Below are positions 1-7,472 of a stretch of DNA of 39,849 nucleotides, piece after piece; position 1 is the first letter of the stretch, and every line of letters begins with the position of its first letter. Source of the DNA: an uncultured Eubacteriales bacterium (GTDB lineage: Bacteria; Bacillota; Clostridia; Oscillospirales; Oscillospiraceae); assembly GCA_900319275.1 (NCBI GenBank), contig ONNS01000037.1:1-39849 (forward strand). The letters run 5' to 3'. The notes under the pieces are model-generated. The model saw nothing but the letters and a program-made list of their open reading frames with translations, was not told the DNA's origin and did not search any database. The position numbers and the translations under genes are program-made.

Positions 1-2024
1 CCGAGACGGTCTGGACGCTGGGCGACGGCACGATCGAAGCCTACGGCAAGCCGGTGGCCGGCGTCGGCACCTATACGACGACCTTTACCGGGGCCGAGGG
101 CAACGTGGATCTCGTGCAGGATGTCCAGTTCCAGTTCGGCAGCCTGCTCGGTCTGATGAAGGCCGACAGCCGCCTGACGCTGACCCTGACCCTGACACTC
201 AATCCCGACGGCAGCTACGCGCTGCTGTCCGACGCCTACTGCATCGAGGCCGGCAAGCGCGCGGTGATCGGCGACGATACCGGCCTTGGCATGATCTCGA
301 CGATGAACGCCGAGGGCACCTACGTCTTCAACGAGGACGGCACGGTGACGACCTCGCCGGCGAGCCACGCGGTGTTCGAGCTGGCGCTCGACACCTATTC
401 CAGCCAGATGCGCGGCCCCGCCCAGTATAAGATCGGGGATCTGGACGCGGACGGCACCTACGACTCCGCCGAGCACCCCGCCGTGCTGGACGCCGTACCC
501 GAGGCGACCTGGACGCTGGGCGCAGACGGGAGCATTGCGGCCTATCAGGTGGCTGAGGCGGAGGAAGAGCCGGTCGAAACCGAAGCGCCGGCTGCTGCGC
601 CCACGGCCGAGTGTGTGGAAATCGTCAGCGATGACGGCGGCACGACCATGACCTTCTATGCCGACGGCACCTACCGCTTCTTCTTCGAGTCCTACAGCAT
701 CGAGGATCTGGGCACCTACACCTACGAGAACGGCGTGCTGACGCTCAAGAACGCCAACGGCGCGCAGACCGCGGCCGAGGGCGATCCCATCAAGCTGCAC
801 TATATCTGCTCCGTGAGCGACCAGCTGACCGGCGACTACACGATCCCGGCCGAGACCTTCGCCTTTGCTGCGGCGGAAGAGACACCGGCCGCCGGGAGCG
901 CCGAGGTCCAGAGCGTGACGATCGTCTCGGACGACGAGGGCACGAAGATGACCTTCAACTCCGACGGTACTTACCGTTTCGACTTCGAGAGCTATTCGAT
1001 CGTGGACGAGGGCACATACACCTATGAGGGCGGCGTGCTGACCGTGAAGGACGTCAACGGCGTCGAGTACACGGCCGAGGGCGACCCGATACACCTGCAC
1101 TACGGCTACTCCGGCGCACCCGACCAGCTGACCGGTGAGTACACGATCCCGGCCGACACCTTCAACTTCGCCGCGGCGGAAGCTGCCGAAGTCCAGAGCG
1201 TGACCATCGTCTCGGACGACGAGGGCACGAAGATGACCTTCCGCTCTGACGGCACCTACAGCTTCAACTTCGATGCCTACAGCATCGTGGACGAGGGCAC
1301 CTACACCTACGAGGGCGGCGTGCTGACCGTAAAGGACGTCAACGGCGTCGAGTATAAGGCCGAGGGCGACCCGCTGCACCTGCACTACGGCTACTCCGGC
1401 GCGCCCGACCAGCTGACCGGTGAGTACACGATCCCGGCTGAGACTTTCGTTTTCGCTCCTGCGGCGGCGGAGGAAGAGGCCGAGGAGCTTCACAGCCTGA
1501 CGGTGCCCAGCGACGATCGCGGCACAAGCATGACCTTCAACTCGGACGGCAGCTATCGCTTCTGGTTTGCCGCCTACAGCATTGAGGATCTGGGCACCTG
1601 GCAGATCGCCGACGGTGTTCTCAGCCTGACCGATGTAAACGGCGTCGAGTACACGGCCGAGGGCGCACCCTATAAGCTGCACTACGGTTACTCCGGCGCG
1701 CCTGACCAGCTGACCGGCGACTATACGATCCCCGTCGGTGTCTTCCCGTTCCCGACCTCCGGCACCAGCGTCCCGAGCGACGATTTCGGCACCGGCATGA
1801 CCTTCTTTGCCGACGGCACGTATCTCTTCACTTTTGATTCCTACAGCATTTCCGACGCGGGCACCTGGAGCTTTGAGAGCGGCGTGCTGACCGTGAAGGA
1901 CGTCAACGGCGTCGAGTACACGGCCGAGGGCGAGACGCTGCACCTGCACTACGGCTACTCCGGCGCGCCCGAGCAGCTGACCGGCGAGTTCACGATTGAC
2001 CCGGTCATTTTCAGCCAGGAGTAA
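1..2024 (+). CDS. Repeat protein with five ~90-residue beta repeats (5' end outside window)
   Basis: The reading frame is open from base 3 and has no start in the window, so the N-terminus, and any signal peptide, is missing. The visible ~673 residues begin with a segment (WTLGDGTIEAY) that is echoed at about 510-545 (WTLGADGSIAAY), so the upstream part is probably repetitive too. From about 612 there are five tandem units, near 612-905, 906-1190, 1191-1480, 1490-1755 and 1765-2020. Each carries SDDxGTxMTF, DGTYxFxF, SYSIxDxGTYTYE, GVLTxKDVNGVEY and LHYGYSGAPDQLTGEYTI. Units are joined by Ala/Glu-rich linkers. The alternating hydrophobic pattern and DGTY/GVLT turns suggest lipocalin-like beta sheets. 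No catalytic motif is recognised. A surface or secreted adhesin or binding protein is inference only. Confidence 0.8.
   Translation, partial: ETVWTLGDGTIEAYGKPVAGVGTYTTTFTGAEGNVDLVQDVQFQFGSLLGLMKADSRLTLTLTLTLNPDGSYALLSDAYCIEAGKRAVIGDDTGLGMISTMNAEGTYVFNEDGTVTTSPASHAVFELALDTYSSQMRGPAQYKIGDLDADGTYDSAEHPAVLDAVPEATWTLGADGSIAAYQVAEAEEEPVETEAPAAAPTAECVEIVSDDGGTTMTFYADGTYRFFFESYSIEDLGTYTYENGVLTLKNANGAQTAAEGDPIKLHYICSVSDQLTGDYTIPAETFAFAAAEETPAAGSAEVQSVTIVSDDEGTKMTFNSDGTYRFDFESYSIVDEGTYTYEGGVLTVKDVNGVEYTAEGDPIHLHYGYSGAPDQLTGEYTIPADTFNFAAAEAAEVQSVTIVSDDEGTKMTFRSDGTYSFNFDAYSIVDEGTYTYEGGVLTVKDVNGVEYKAEGDPLHLHYGYSGAPDQLTGEYTIPAETFVFAPAAAEEEAEELHSLTVPSDDRGTSMTFNSDGSYRFWFAAYSIEDLGTWQIADGVLSLTDVNGVEYTAEGAPYKLHYGYSGAPDQLTGDYTIPVGVFPFPTSGTSVPSDDFGTGMTFFADGTYLFTFDSYSISDAGTWSFESGVLTVKDVNGVEYTAEGETLHLHYGYSGAPEQLTGEFTIDPVIFSQE
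612..2020 (+). repeat. Five in-frame tandem coding repeats of ~265-295 bp
   Basis: DNA copies are highly similar, for example GACGTCAACGGCGTCGAGTA near 1050, 1336 and 1898. Units 2 and 3 are the most alike. Such identity suggests recent duplication or recombination between units and may give copy-number variation between strains. Confidence 0.8.
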
Positions 2025-2045
2025 GATAAAAAAGCTCTCGGTCAC

Positions 2046-2445
2046 GGCAATGTCATTTAGTTAAAAGAAGTGAAAAATGATCGGCAACCCATGGCTTCCC
2101 CTGGAGGGGAAGCTGTCAGCCGCCGATCCCCCGCGAGGCGGATGACTGATGAGGTGGGAGTGTTACACAATCACAAACGCAGCCATTGAGCGCAGCACCA
2201 GACACCTCATCCGTCACGGCCCTTGCGGAAGAAAGCGAGGCTCGCGCCGCCTGTGGCGGATGAAGCGAGCCGAGGCTTTCCGCAGCGGTCGAAAAATGCG
2301 AGGATCTGCGTAAGCCCGAAGCATTTTTCGGGCACCGCAAGGCGTCCGGGCCGTGCCACCTTCCCCTCGAAGGGGAAGGCATTGACGCAAACATCAACCT
2401 TTTATCGTATCTATGAGCATTTAAGCTTAACTGAATGACATTGCC
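2046..2445. mobile_element. MITE-like element with 19-bp inverted ends (copy 1)
   Basis: This fills the gap between the repeat protein and GH5. The ends at 2046-2064 and 2427-2445 are inverted repeats (GGCAATGTCATT, then one mismatch, then GTTAA). Inside are a forward part (GCTTCCCCTGGAGGGGAAGC) and a reverse part (CCACCTTCCCCTCGAAGGGG). The right half matches the reverse complement of 14716-14860, but here ~115 bp is inserted between CCCTTGCGG and CGGGCCGTGCC. The insert holds a hairpin, CGAAAAATGC to GCATTTTTCG, near 2290-2331. No transposase is encoded, so movement would need one in trans. Confidence 0.7.
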
Positions 2446-2469
2446 CGGCGACGGGTAAAGGAGCAAACT

Positions 2470-3585
2470 ATGGAAAAAATTCACGGAACCAATTTAGGCA
2501 ACTGGCTTGTCCTTGAAAAATGGATGAAGCCCGACCTGTTTGCGAGCACGAAGACTGAGGACGAGACCTGGCTTGCCCGCAAAATGCCCGCGGACGAGTT
2601 TGAAAAGCTGATCCGCGCGCACCGGGATACCTACGTCACCGAGGAGGACTTCCGTTTTATCGCGGAAAACGGGCTGAACACCGTGCGCCTGCCGGTGCCC
2701 TATTTCACCTTCGGCGACCGGCCGCCGTTCGTCGGCTGCGTCGAATGGATCGACAAGGCCTTCGACTGGGCCGAGAAGTACGGGCTCAAAGTGCTGCTCG
2801 ATCTGCACACGGTCCCCTACAGCCAGAACGGCTATGACAACGGCGGCCTGACCGGCGTGTGCCACTGGTACAAGCACCCGGAGGAGGTCGAATTCGCGCT
2901 GACCGTGCTCGAGCGCCTGGCCCAGCGCTACGGCAAGCGTGAGGGGCTCTTCGGCATCGAGGTTTTGAACGAGCCCATCAGCTGGATCGTCTATCTGACC
3001 GCACCCTCGACCGGCAGGGCCGTGGACAAGGAGGAGGCCAAGGGCTCGGGCTATGTGCCGCTGCCGTTCCTGCGGGAGTTTTACACCAAAGCCTACGGGC
3101 GCATCCGCAAGCATATGGGCGAGGAGAAAACCGTGGTGTTCCACGACGGCTTCCGCTGCACGTCCTGGAACAAATTCTTCCGGGAGGCGAAATTCACCAA
3201 CGTCGCGCTGGATACGCACCCCTATATCTTCGCCATGGAGAACTTCGTCCCGATCCCGCGCCCCTGGGTGTACAAGCTGTATCTCGCGCTCGTCATGAGC
3301 CAGATCCGCAGCGCGCAGAAGGACGTCCCCGTCATCGCCGGGGAATGGTGCATCTGCAACAAGTACGCGGACAAGGTCTACGCGGACAAGGCGCTCTGCG
3401 CCGCGCGCTACCGCGAGATCGCGAAGATCGAGCTGGACGCCTGGCAGGAGACGGCGGGCTGGTTTTACTGGAACTATCAGCTGCTGCGCGACCGCGAGGC
3501 CCCGACGGATGAGACCTGGAAGCAGAGCTGGGATCTGAGTCGCTGCCTGAAAAACGGCTGGCTGACAAAGGAGATGTTCACGTGA
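2470..3585 (+). CDS. Glycoside hydrolase family 5 (exo-1,3-glucanase-like)
   Basis: A 371-residue single-domain protein. It starts GTNLGNWLVLEKWM, the N-terminal signature of exo-beta-1,3-glucanase-type GH5 enzymes. The acid/base Glu lies in LNEP (E168) and the nucleophile Glu in IAGEW (E292); DLHTVPYSQNG and DTHPYIF match barrel strands. There is no signal peptide, so it probably acts in the cytoplasm on imported oligosaccharides or glucosides. ATG 2470 has AAAGGAG 7 nt upstream. It overlaps the next gene, a GPH symporter, by 4 bases, so uptake and hydrolysis are probably coupled; a GH30 follows. The exact substrate (beta-1,3- or beta-1,6-glucan oligosaccharide, steryl or lipid glucoside) cannot be told from sequence. 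Confidence 0.87.
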   Translation: MEKIHGTNLGNWLVLEKWMKPDLFASTKTEDETWLARKMPADEFEKLIRAHRDTYVTEEDFRFIAENGLNTVRLPVPYFTFGDRPPFVGCVEWIDKAFDWAEKYGLKVLLDLHTVPYSQNGYDNGGLTGVCHWYKHPEEVEFALTVLERLAQRYGKREGLFGIEVLNEPISWIVYLTAPSTGRAVDKEEAKGSGYVPLPFLREFYTKAYGRIRKHMGEEKTVVFHDGFRCTSWNKFFREAKFTNVALDTHPYIFAMENFVPIPRPWVYKLYLALVMSQIRSAQKDVPVIAGEWCICNKYADKVYADKALCAARYREIAKIELDAWQETAGWFYWNYQLLRDREAPTDETWKQSWDLSRCLKNGWLTKEMFT

Positions 3586-5039
3586 GCTTCTGGAACAGCC
3601 CCGCGCTGAACTCCCGCACCGACAGGCAGACCGTCAAGCTGCCGGAGATGATCTTCGGCTACTTCTTAGGCCCGCTGCTCGTGCTGTCCATGACCTGCGT
3701 CGTGGCGACCTATTATCTCACCTTCTACCGCAGCTATGACGACATTGTGGCCTCCGGCAAATTCCTCGTGCTGCTGCCGCTGATCTCCGTGATCCCGATG
3801 GCGCTGGCGAACATCCTTGTCGGCATCATTCTCGGCAAAACGCGTACCCGCCAGGGCAAGGCGCGGCCCTTTATCCTCGTCGCGGGGCCGCTGCTGCTCG
3901 TCTCGGGCATCGTGATGTTTATCATCCCGTATTTTTCGATGGGCTTTCGCATGGCCTGGATGGCGATCACCTATAACCTCTTCGCCGCGCTCGCGAACCC
4001 TGTCTACTCCAACGCCCACTATCTGATGGTCTCGCTCTCGACGCGCGATCTGGATGCGCGCGGAAAGCTCTCGGTCGTGGCGAACATCCCCGCCGTGGCC
4101 GGCAACGGCCTCGTCTCCAGCATCCTGATGCCCGCCGTGCTCGGCTGGATCAAGGCCGGCGAGGCCCTTGGTGAGGGCTATCAGGTGGTGCAGAACCGCT
4201 GGCAGCTCGTGATGGGCGCCTTCGCCGCGGCCGCGTTTCTCGGCTGCTTGCTCGAATACTTCTTCACGCGCGAGCGCATCACCGAGGAGGATATCTCCGA
4301 CGACGCCGCCGCGCCGCAGGGCGAGATCATCCCCACGTCCCGGCAGCTCAAGGCCGCCGTCTCCGACCGCTACTGGTGGATCATCATGGTCTTCTATATG
4401 CTCTATCAGGCCGGGACAATGTTCAAGGGCGGCTATGTGTTCAATATCTTCTGCAACGATTTCTTTACCGAGGTCACGGTCTTCAGCCAGACCATGGGCC
4501 CCGAGACGGTCCAGTCGCTGCTGGCGCTGCTCTCGGGCGTGCCGCTCGCGGCCGGGATGCTCTTTGCCTGGCCCGTGGCCAACAGGATGGGCAAGCGCAA
4601 CTTTATCATTTTGGGCTGTGTGGTCTCGATCGTCGGCAGCGCCGTCTGTCTCAGCAATCCGGGCAGCTTTGTCGTGATGCTGATCGGCCAGACGCTCAAG
4701 GGCTTCTCGTCGATCCCCGGCGCCTATATCATGATGGCGCTCTTTGCCGACGTGCTCGACCACCTGGAGGCGAAAAACGGCTTCCGCGTGGACGGCATTT
4801 CGATGAGCGTCTACAGCACGATCCTGACGGTGGTCAACGGTCTCGCCGTCGCCTTCTTCAATCTGTTCTACGACGGCGGCGTGTTCAGCCATCAGGCGGT
4901 CTCCTCCTCCTTCTTCTTCCTGAGCTTTGAGATCATCGCCCACGGCATCCTGATCGTCGTGCTGCTGTTCCTCAACGTCGAGAAGAACATCAAAGCCGAA
5001 CAGGCGATTATAGCGGAAAGGAAAGGCAAGACCGCATAA
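3582..5039 (+). CDS. GPH-family sugar:cation symporter (MFS)
   Basis: A 485-residue polytopic membrane protein of the glycoside-pentoside-hexuronide:cation symporter type. About 12 hydrophobic helices are visible (for example near residues 20-45, 60-85, 98-118 and 425-460), with a central polar stretch near 225-250. The early motif TVKLPEMIFGYFLGPLL and the later NGFRVDGISMSVYSTI fit the family. It uses GTG 3582, whose GTGA overlaps the stop of the GH5 gene, which implies translational coupling. It probably imports the beta-glucoside or oligosaccharide cut by the flanking GH5 and GH30. Substrate and coupling ion are not readable from the sequence. Confidence 0.87.
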   Translation: MSFWNSPALNSRTDRQTVKLPEMIFGYFLGPLLVLSMTCVVATYYLTFYRSYDDIVASGKFLVLLPLISVIPMALANILVGIILGKTRTRQGKARPFILVAGPLLLVSGIVMFIIPYFSMGFRMAWMAITYNLFAALANPVYSNAHYLMVSLSTRDLDARGKLSVVANIPAVAGNGLVSSILMPAVLGWIKAGEALGEGYQVVQNRWQLVMGAFAAAAFLGCLLEYFFTRERITEEDISDDAAAPQGEIIPTSRQLKAAVSDRYWWIIMVFYMLYQAGTMFKGGYVFNIFCNDFFTEVTVFSQTMGPETVQSLLALLSGVPLAAGMLFAWPVANRMGKRNFIILGCVVSIVGSAVCLSNPGSFVVMLIGQTLKGFSSIPGAYIMMALFADVLDHLEAKNGFRVDGISMSVYSTILTVVNGLAVAFFNLFYDGGVFSHQAVSSSFFFLSFEIIAHGILIVVLLFLNVEKNIKAEQAIIAERKGKTA

Positions 5040-5261
5040 TGCGGCAAGAGCAGATTCCGAGAAAAACCGGGTTCTGATAAAGGCGCTTTTTCGCGGGAAT
5101 ACTTAAGTGAGCGTCCAAATCTTTGATTTGGCCAACGCGAACTTATACATGCGAGCGAAGCGAGTCGCATTGTGTATTTCAAGAAAAAGTGACGAAATCA
5201 GGGCACGGCTTTTCCGGAAGATGCCGCAGGCGTATTGTGCGGTGTTGCCGAAAGTAAAAGC
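5032..5261 (+). other. Gene-free spacer with short palindromes
   Basis: A small hairpin (CCGCA-TAA-TGCGG) holds the symporter stop codon in its loop. Further on are CCAAATC-TTT-GATTTGG (5115-5131) and ATGCGA to TCGCAT (5149-5170), enclosed by CTTTTTC and GAAAAAG. This resembles a decayed version of the cloverleaf arrays seen elsewhere in the window. No clear promoter or terminator is visible. Confidence 0.35.
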
Positions 5262-6557
5262 ATGAACATGCAGGTCAACACTCTCTACGGCGCGGGCGCG
5301 TGGGATGAGCACTTTACGCAGAGCGTCCGCTTCGTGCCGGGGGAGACGGAAAACAAGGTCGTCAATCTCTATCCCGAGATCAGCTATCAGCGCTTTGAGG
5401 GCTTCGGCGGCGCGATCACCGAGAGCGCGGGCTATGTCTATGCCCTGATGGACGAGGCGCAGAAGCGGCAGCTGATGGAGGCGTATTTCGCCCCGGAGCG
5501 CATGAACTATTCGTTCGTCCGCATCCCGATCGACAGCTGCGACTTTTCTCTCAGCCAGTACGAGGGCTTCGAGCGCGTCGAGCGCTACATCCTGCCCATG
5601 CTGCGCGACGCGGAGAAGGCCGCCGGGCATAAGCTGCGCTTGATGCTGGCCCCCTGGTCGCCCCCGGCGAAGTGGAAGACGAACGGCAAACGCGAGAGCG
5701 GCGGCAAACTGCTGAGCGAGCACTACGGCGACTGGGCCGAGTACCTCTGCGCATATATCGCGTGGTACCGCGAACAGGGCTTTGACGTGCGGATGCTCTC
5801 GCTGCAGAACGAGGCGCACGCCGTGCAGACCTGGGACAGCTGCGTCTATACCGCCGAGGAGGAAAAGATCTTCCTGCGGGACTATATGTGGCCCGCCATG
5901 GAAAAACACGCGCTGACGGATATCGAAATCTGGCTCTGGGATCACAACAAGGAGCGTGTCTACGAGTGGCTGCGGGACGTGGTGGACGCCGTGACCGACA
6001 AGATGGTCGCCGGGATCGCCTTCCACTGGTATTCCGGGGACCACTTCGAGGCGCTGGATCTCTGCCGCGAGCGCTTCCCGCAGAAAAAACTGATGGTCTC
6101 GGAGAGCTGCATCGAGTTTTATAAATTCGACGCGAAGGACGCCGCCGGCGCGGCGATCGCGATGACGCACGAGATCCTCGGCGATCTCAACCACGGCATG
6201 TGCGCCTTCGGCGACTGGAACCTGCTGCTCGACGAGCGGGGCGGCCCGAACTATGTGGACAATTACTGCCTCGCGCCCTTCCTGTACGACACGAAGGCGC
6301 ACAAGCTCTCGCAGACGCTGCTCGGGCAGTATATGGCCGTGCTCGCGCAGACCGTGGCCCCCGGCGCGGTGCGCATCGCGTGTACGAAGTATACGGAGAG
6401 CATCGACGCCACGGCCTGGCGGACACCGGACGGCAAGCTTGCGCTGCTGCTGCTCAACAAAAGCGAGAAAAACGCGCCCGTCACCGTGCGGCTCGACGGT
6501 CTCGAGGCGGCGACCGTGCTCTATCCGCGCTCGATCACGGCCGCGATCATCGATTGA
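5262..6557 (+). CDS. Glycoside hydrolase family 30 (glucosylceramidase/beta-1,6-glucanase type)
   Basis: A 431-residue enzyme. GH30 signatures are EGFGGAITES (residues 46-55), LMLAPWSPPAKWKTNG (from about 127), LSLQNE (acid/base E184) and LMVSES (nucleophile E281). The C-terminal ~60 residues form the beta-sandwich typical of the family. ATG 5262 is preferred (MNMQVNTLYG) because homologs begin near here; an upstream in-frame GTG at 5235 would add nine residues of poor character. There is no signal peptide, so action is probably intracellular. It forms a functional set with the GH5 and the symporter, followed by a strong terminator at 6583. Specificity (beta-1,6-glucan, glucosylceramide or xylan-type) is unresolved. 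Confidence 0.87.
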   Translation: MNMQVNTLYGAGAWDEHFTQSVRFVPGETENKVVNLYPEISYQRFEGFGGAITESAGYVYALMDEAQKRQLMEAYFAPERMNYSFVRIPIDSCDFSLSQYEGFERVERYILPMLRDAEKAAGHKLRLMLAPWSPPAKWKTNGKRESGGKLLSEHYGDWAEYLCAYIAWYREQGFDVRMLSLQNEAHAVQTWDSCVYTAEEEKIFLRDYMWPAMEKHALTDIEIWLWDHNKERVYEWLRDVVDAVTDKMVAGIAFHWYSGDHFEALDLCRERFPQKKLMVSESCIEFYKFDAKDAAGAAIAMTHEILGDLNHGMCAFGDWNLLLDERGGPNYVDNYCLAPFLYDTKAHKLSQTLLGQYMAVLAQTVAPGAVRIACTKYTESIDATAWRTPDGKLALLLLNKSEKNAPVTVRLDGLEAATVLYPRSITAAIID

Positions 6558-6582
6558 CAGGCTGTGTAAATCCCGAAATTGT

Positions 6583-6621
6583 AAAAGGAGAACCCTCAAA
6601 AAATGGGGGTTCTCCTTTTTT
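6583..6621 (+). terminator. Rho-independent terminator after GH30
   Basis: AAAGGAGAACCC pairs with GGGTTCTCCTTT around a ~9-nt loop and runs straight into a T tract. It ends the GH5-symporter-GH30 unit. Confidence 0.9.
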
Positions 6622-6684
6622 CAGCAGCGGAAAAGAAGAGAGGCGGTGTCCCCTGTCAAGCGGCAAAGCGCCCCGTCCCACCGT

Positions 6685-6837
6685 CGTAGGGAGGCAGGCC
6701 GCCTTGCCGCGAATGCCTTTCCCGGGCCTGCTTACGCGACGGCCCGCCAAAGGCGCGGCTGCGGAAACGGAACCTTCCCTTCCGCACCGCGCCGATCCCG
6801 CAATTTGCGCGGAGGGATGTTGGCATCCCTCCCTACG
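6685..6837. mobile_element. MITE-like repeat, family CGTAGGGAGG (copy 1)
   Basis: A 153-bp element whose ends are CGTAGGGAGG and its inverse CCTCCCTACG. The left ~95 bp is almost identical to 35912-36010 (GCCGCCTTGCCGCGAATGCC and onward), while the middles differ. It is non-coding and sits between the GH30 terminator and the small-peptide locus. Confidence 0.75.
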
Positions 6838-6850
6838 CCTTTTATAAAAA

Positions 6851-6879
6851 TTGACAAATCACGGCGCAAAGGGTAGAAT
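6851..6879 (+). promoter_or_regulatory. Consensus sigma-A promoter of the small-peptide mRNA
   Basis: TTGACA-N17-TAGAAT, with the start site expected near 6885. It reads into a leader with two small hairpins (CCTC-GCAA-GAGG and CCGG-AGAAAT-CCGG) and then the 28-codon ORF. Confidence 0.85.
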
Positions 6880-6951
6880 GTAGACAACCTCGCAAGAGGC
6901 CACCGGAGAAATCCGGGCAAAAGGATTTGCGCTGTTGAATATGGCGGTTGG

Positions 6952-6975
6952 CCACTTCCCTGTGAAGGGAGGTGG
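6952..6975 (+). promoter_or_regulatory. Stem-loop that sequesters the Shine-Dalgarno of the small peptide
   Basis: CCACTTCCC (6952-6960) pairs with GGGAGGTGG (6967-6975) around a 6-nt loop, with one G-T wobble. The GGAGGT ribosome site of the ORF at 6981 lies wholly in the 3' arm, so translation should be blocked unless the mRNA is refolded or processed. Confidence 0.75.
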
Positions 6976-6980
6976 GGCTT

Positions 6981-7067
6981 ATGGATAGACGGAAAACATT
7001 CCGTTTTCTGCTGTGCCTCATCGTGATCGGTATGATCATGCTGTACATAGCACCTAAAGCTTATTGA
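6981..7067 (+). CDS. 28-residue hydrophobic peptide, putative type I toxin
   Basis: The ORF starts ATG at 6981 behind a GGAGGTGGGGCTT ribosome site and ends TGA at 7065-7067. The peptide starts MDRRKTFRF, then has one ~16-residue membrane helix (LLCLIVIGMIMLYI region), and ends APKAY. A short basic N-terminus plus one helix is the usual form of type I toxins and other small membrane peptides. It has its own consensus promoter (6851), a ribosome site in a stem (6952-6975), two downstream hairpins (7066-7122), and a consensus promoter firing back from 7207. I do not recognise the sequence as a member of Fst/Ldr, TxpA/BsrG or the holin-like toxin family, so toxin function is inference from architecture. 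Confidence 0.6.
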   Translation: MDRRKTFRFLLCLIVIGMIMLYIAPKAY

Positions 7068-7122
7068 ACTTTTAAGCGATTAAAAGTTCGTTGACCGCCC
7101 GGCTGTCCCCCGAGCGGTCAAC
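7066..7122. terminator. Paired hairpins, possible bidirectional terminator of the small-peptide locus
   Basis: GAACTTTTAA-GCGA-TTAAAAGTTC (7066-7089) begins inside the peptide stop codon and is followed at once by GTTGACCGC to GCGGTCAAC (7090-7122). AATTTTG follows on the plus strand. Both convergent transcripts would contain this region. Confidence 0.6.
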
Positions 7123-7173
7123 AATTTTGTCGAACGTATAGGGCCAACCGTCAAATCAACAGCGCCCTTTTGT
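7066..7173 (-). ncRNA. Putative antisense (antitoxin) RNA
   Basis: Expected to start near 7173 from the minus-strand promoter at 7180-7207 and to run to the paired hairpins, about 100 nt. It would be complementary to the 3' end of the peptide mRNA. It carries no ORF with a ribosome site. Ends are inferred from promoter and hairpin positions only. Confidence 0.5.
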
Positions 7174-7179
7174 ATTTTC

Positions 7180-7207
7180 ATTATACCACGCGGGTCTGTT
7201 TTGTCAA
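7180..7207 (-). promoter_or_regulatory. Consensus sigma-A promoter, convergent with the peptide promoter
   Basis: On the minus strand: TTGACA (7207-7202), 16-nt spacer, TATAAT (7185-7180). Both boxes are perfect consensus. No protein gene lies downstream on this strand, so it most likely makes the antisense RNA. Confidence 0.8.
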
Positions 7208-7347
7208 GCAACAAAGCACCCTCGTTTTTGCGGCGGAGAAGAAATACCAAATACTGTGCATCATGTGGTAAGTGCTGGCTGTCCCAGTGTGCGGCAAACT
7301 CGCGGCCGTCATCGAGACCCGATATTGCCAGATCTGTTCCATCATTT

Positions 7348-7395
7348 ACAAGGCGATTTTGAGATTTCTCAAAATCGCCTTGTATTGCGTTTTTT
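7348..7395 (+). terminator. Strong 16-bp hairpin with downstream T run
   Basis: ACAAGGCGATTTTGAG and its perfect inverse flank the loop ATTT, and a T7 run follows after a few bases. It probably blocks read-through from the small-peptide locus into the lipoprotein gene at 7473. Confidence 0.7.
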
Positions 7396-7472
7396 TCGCT
7401 TGTGTGATACACTATTAAATAACGTTCTTACGCAAAGAATGAATCAACACAGCGAGGAAACGAGGTACCGCT

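Larger units (their letters stand above)
6931..7163. repeat. Long-range inverted repeat bracketing the small-peptide gene
   Basis: Plus-strand 6931-6953 reads GCTGTTGA, six bases, CGGTTGGCC. The minus strand from 7163 to 7142 reads GCTGTTGA, five bases, CGGTTGGCC. In an mRNA reaching 7163 the 5' arm, just upstream of the ribosome site, could pair with the 3' end. Confidence 0.75.

Noticed and set aside
7080-7412. Minus-strand open frame of 110 codons across the small-peptide locus
   Set aside because: It contains a perfect promoter, paired hairpins and the inverted repeat, has no ribosome site, and shows no recognisable domain.
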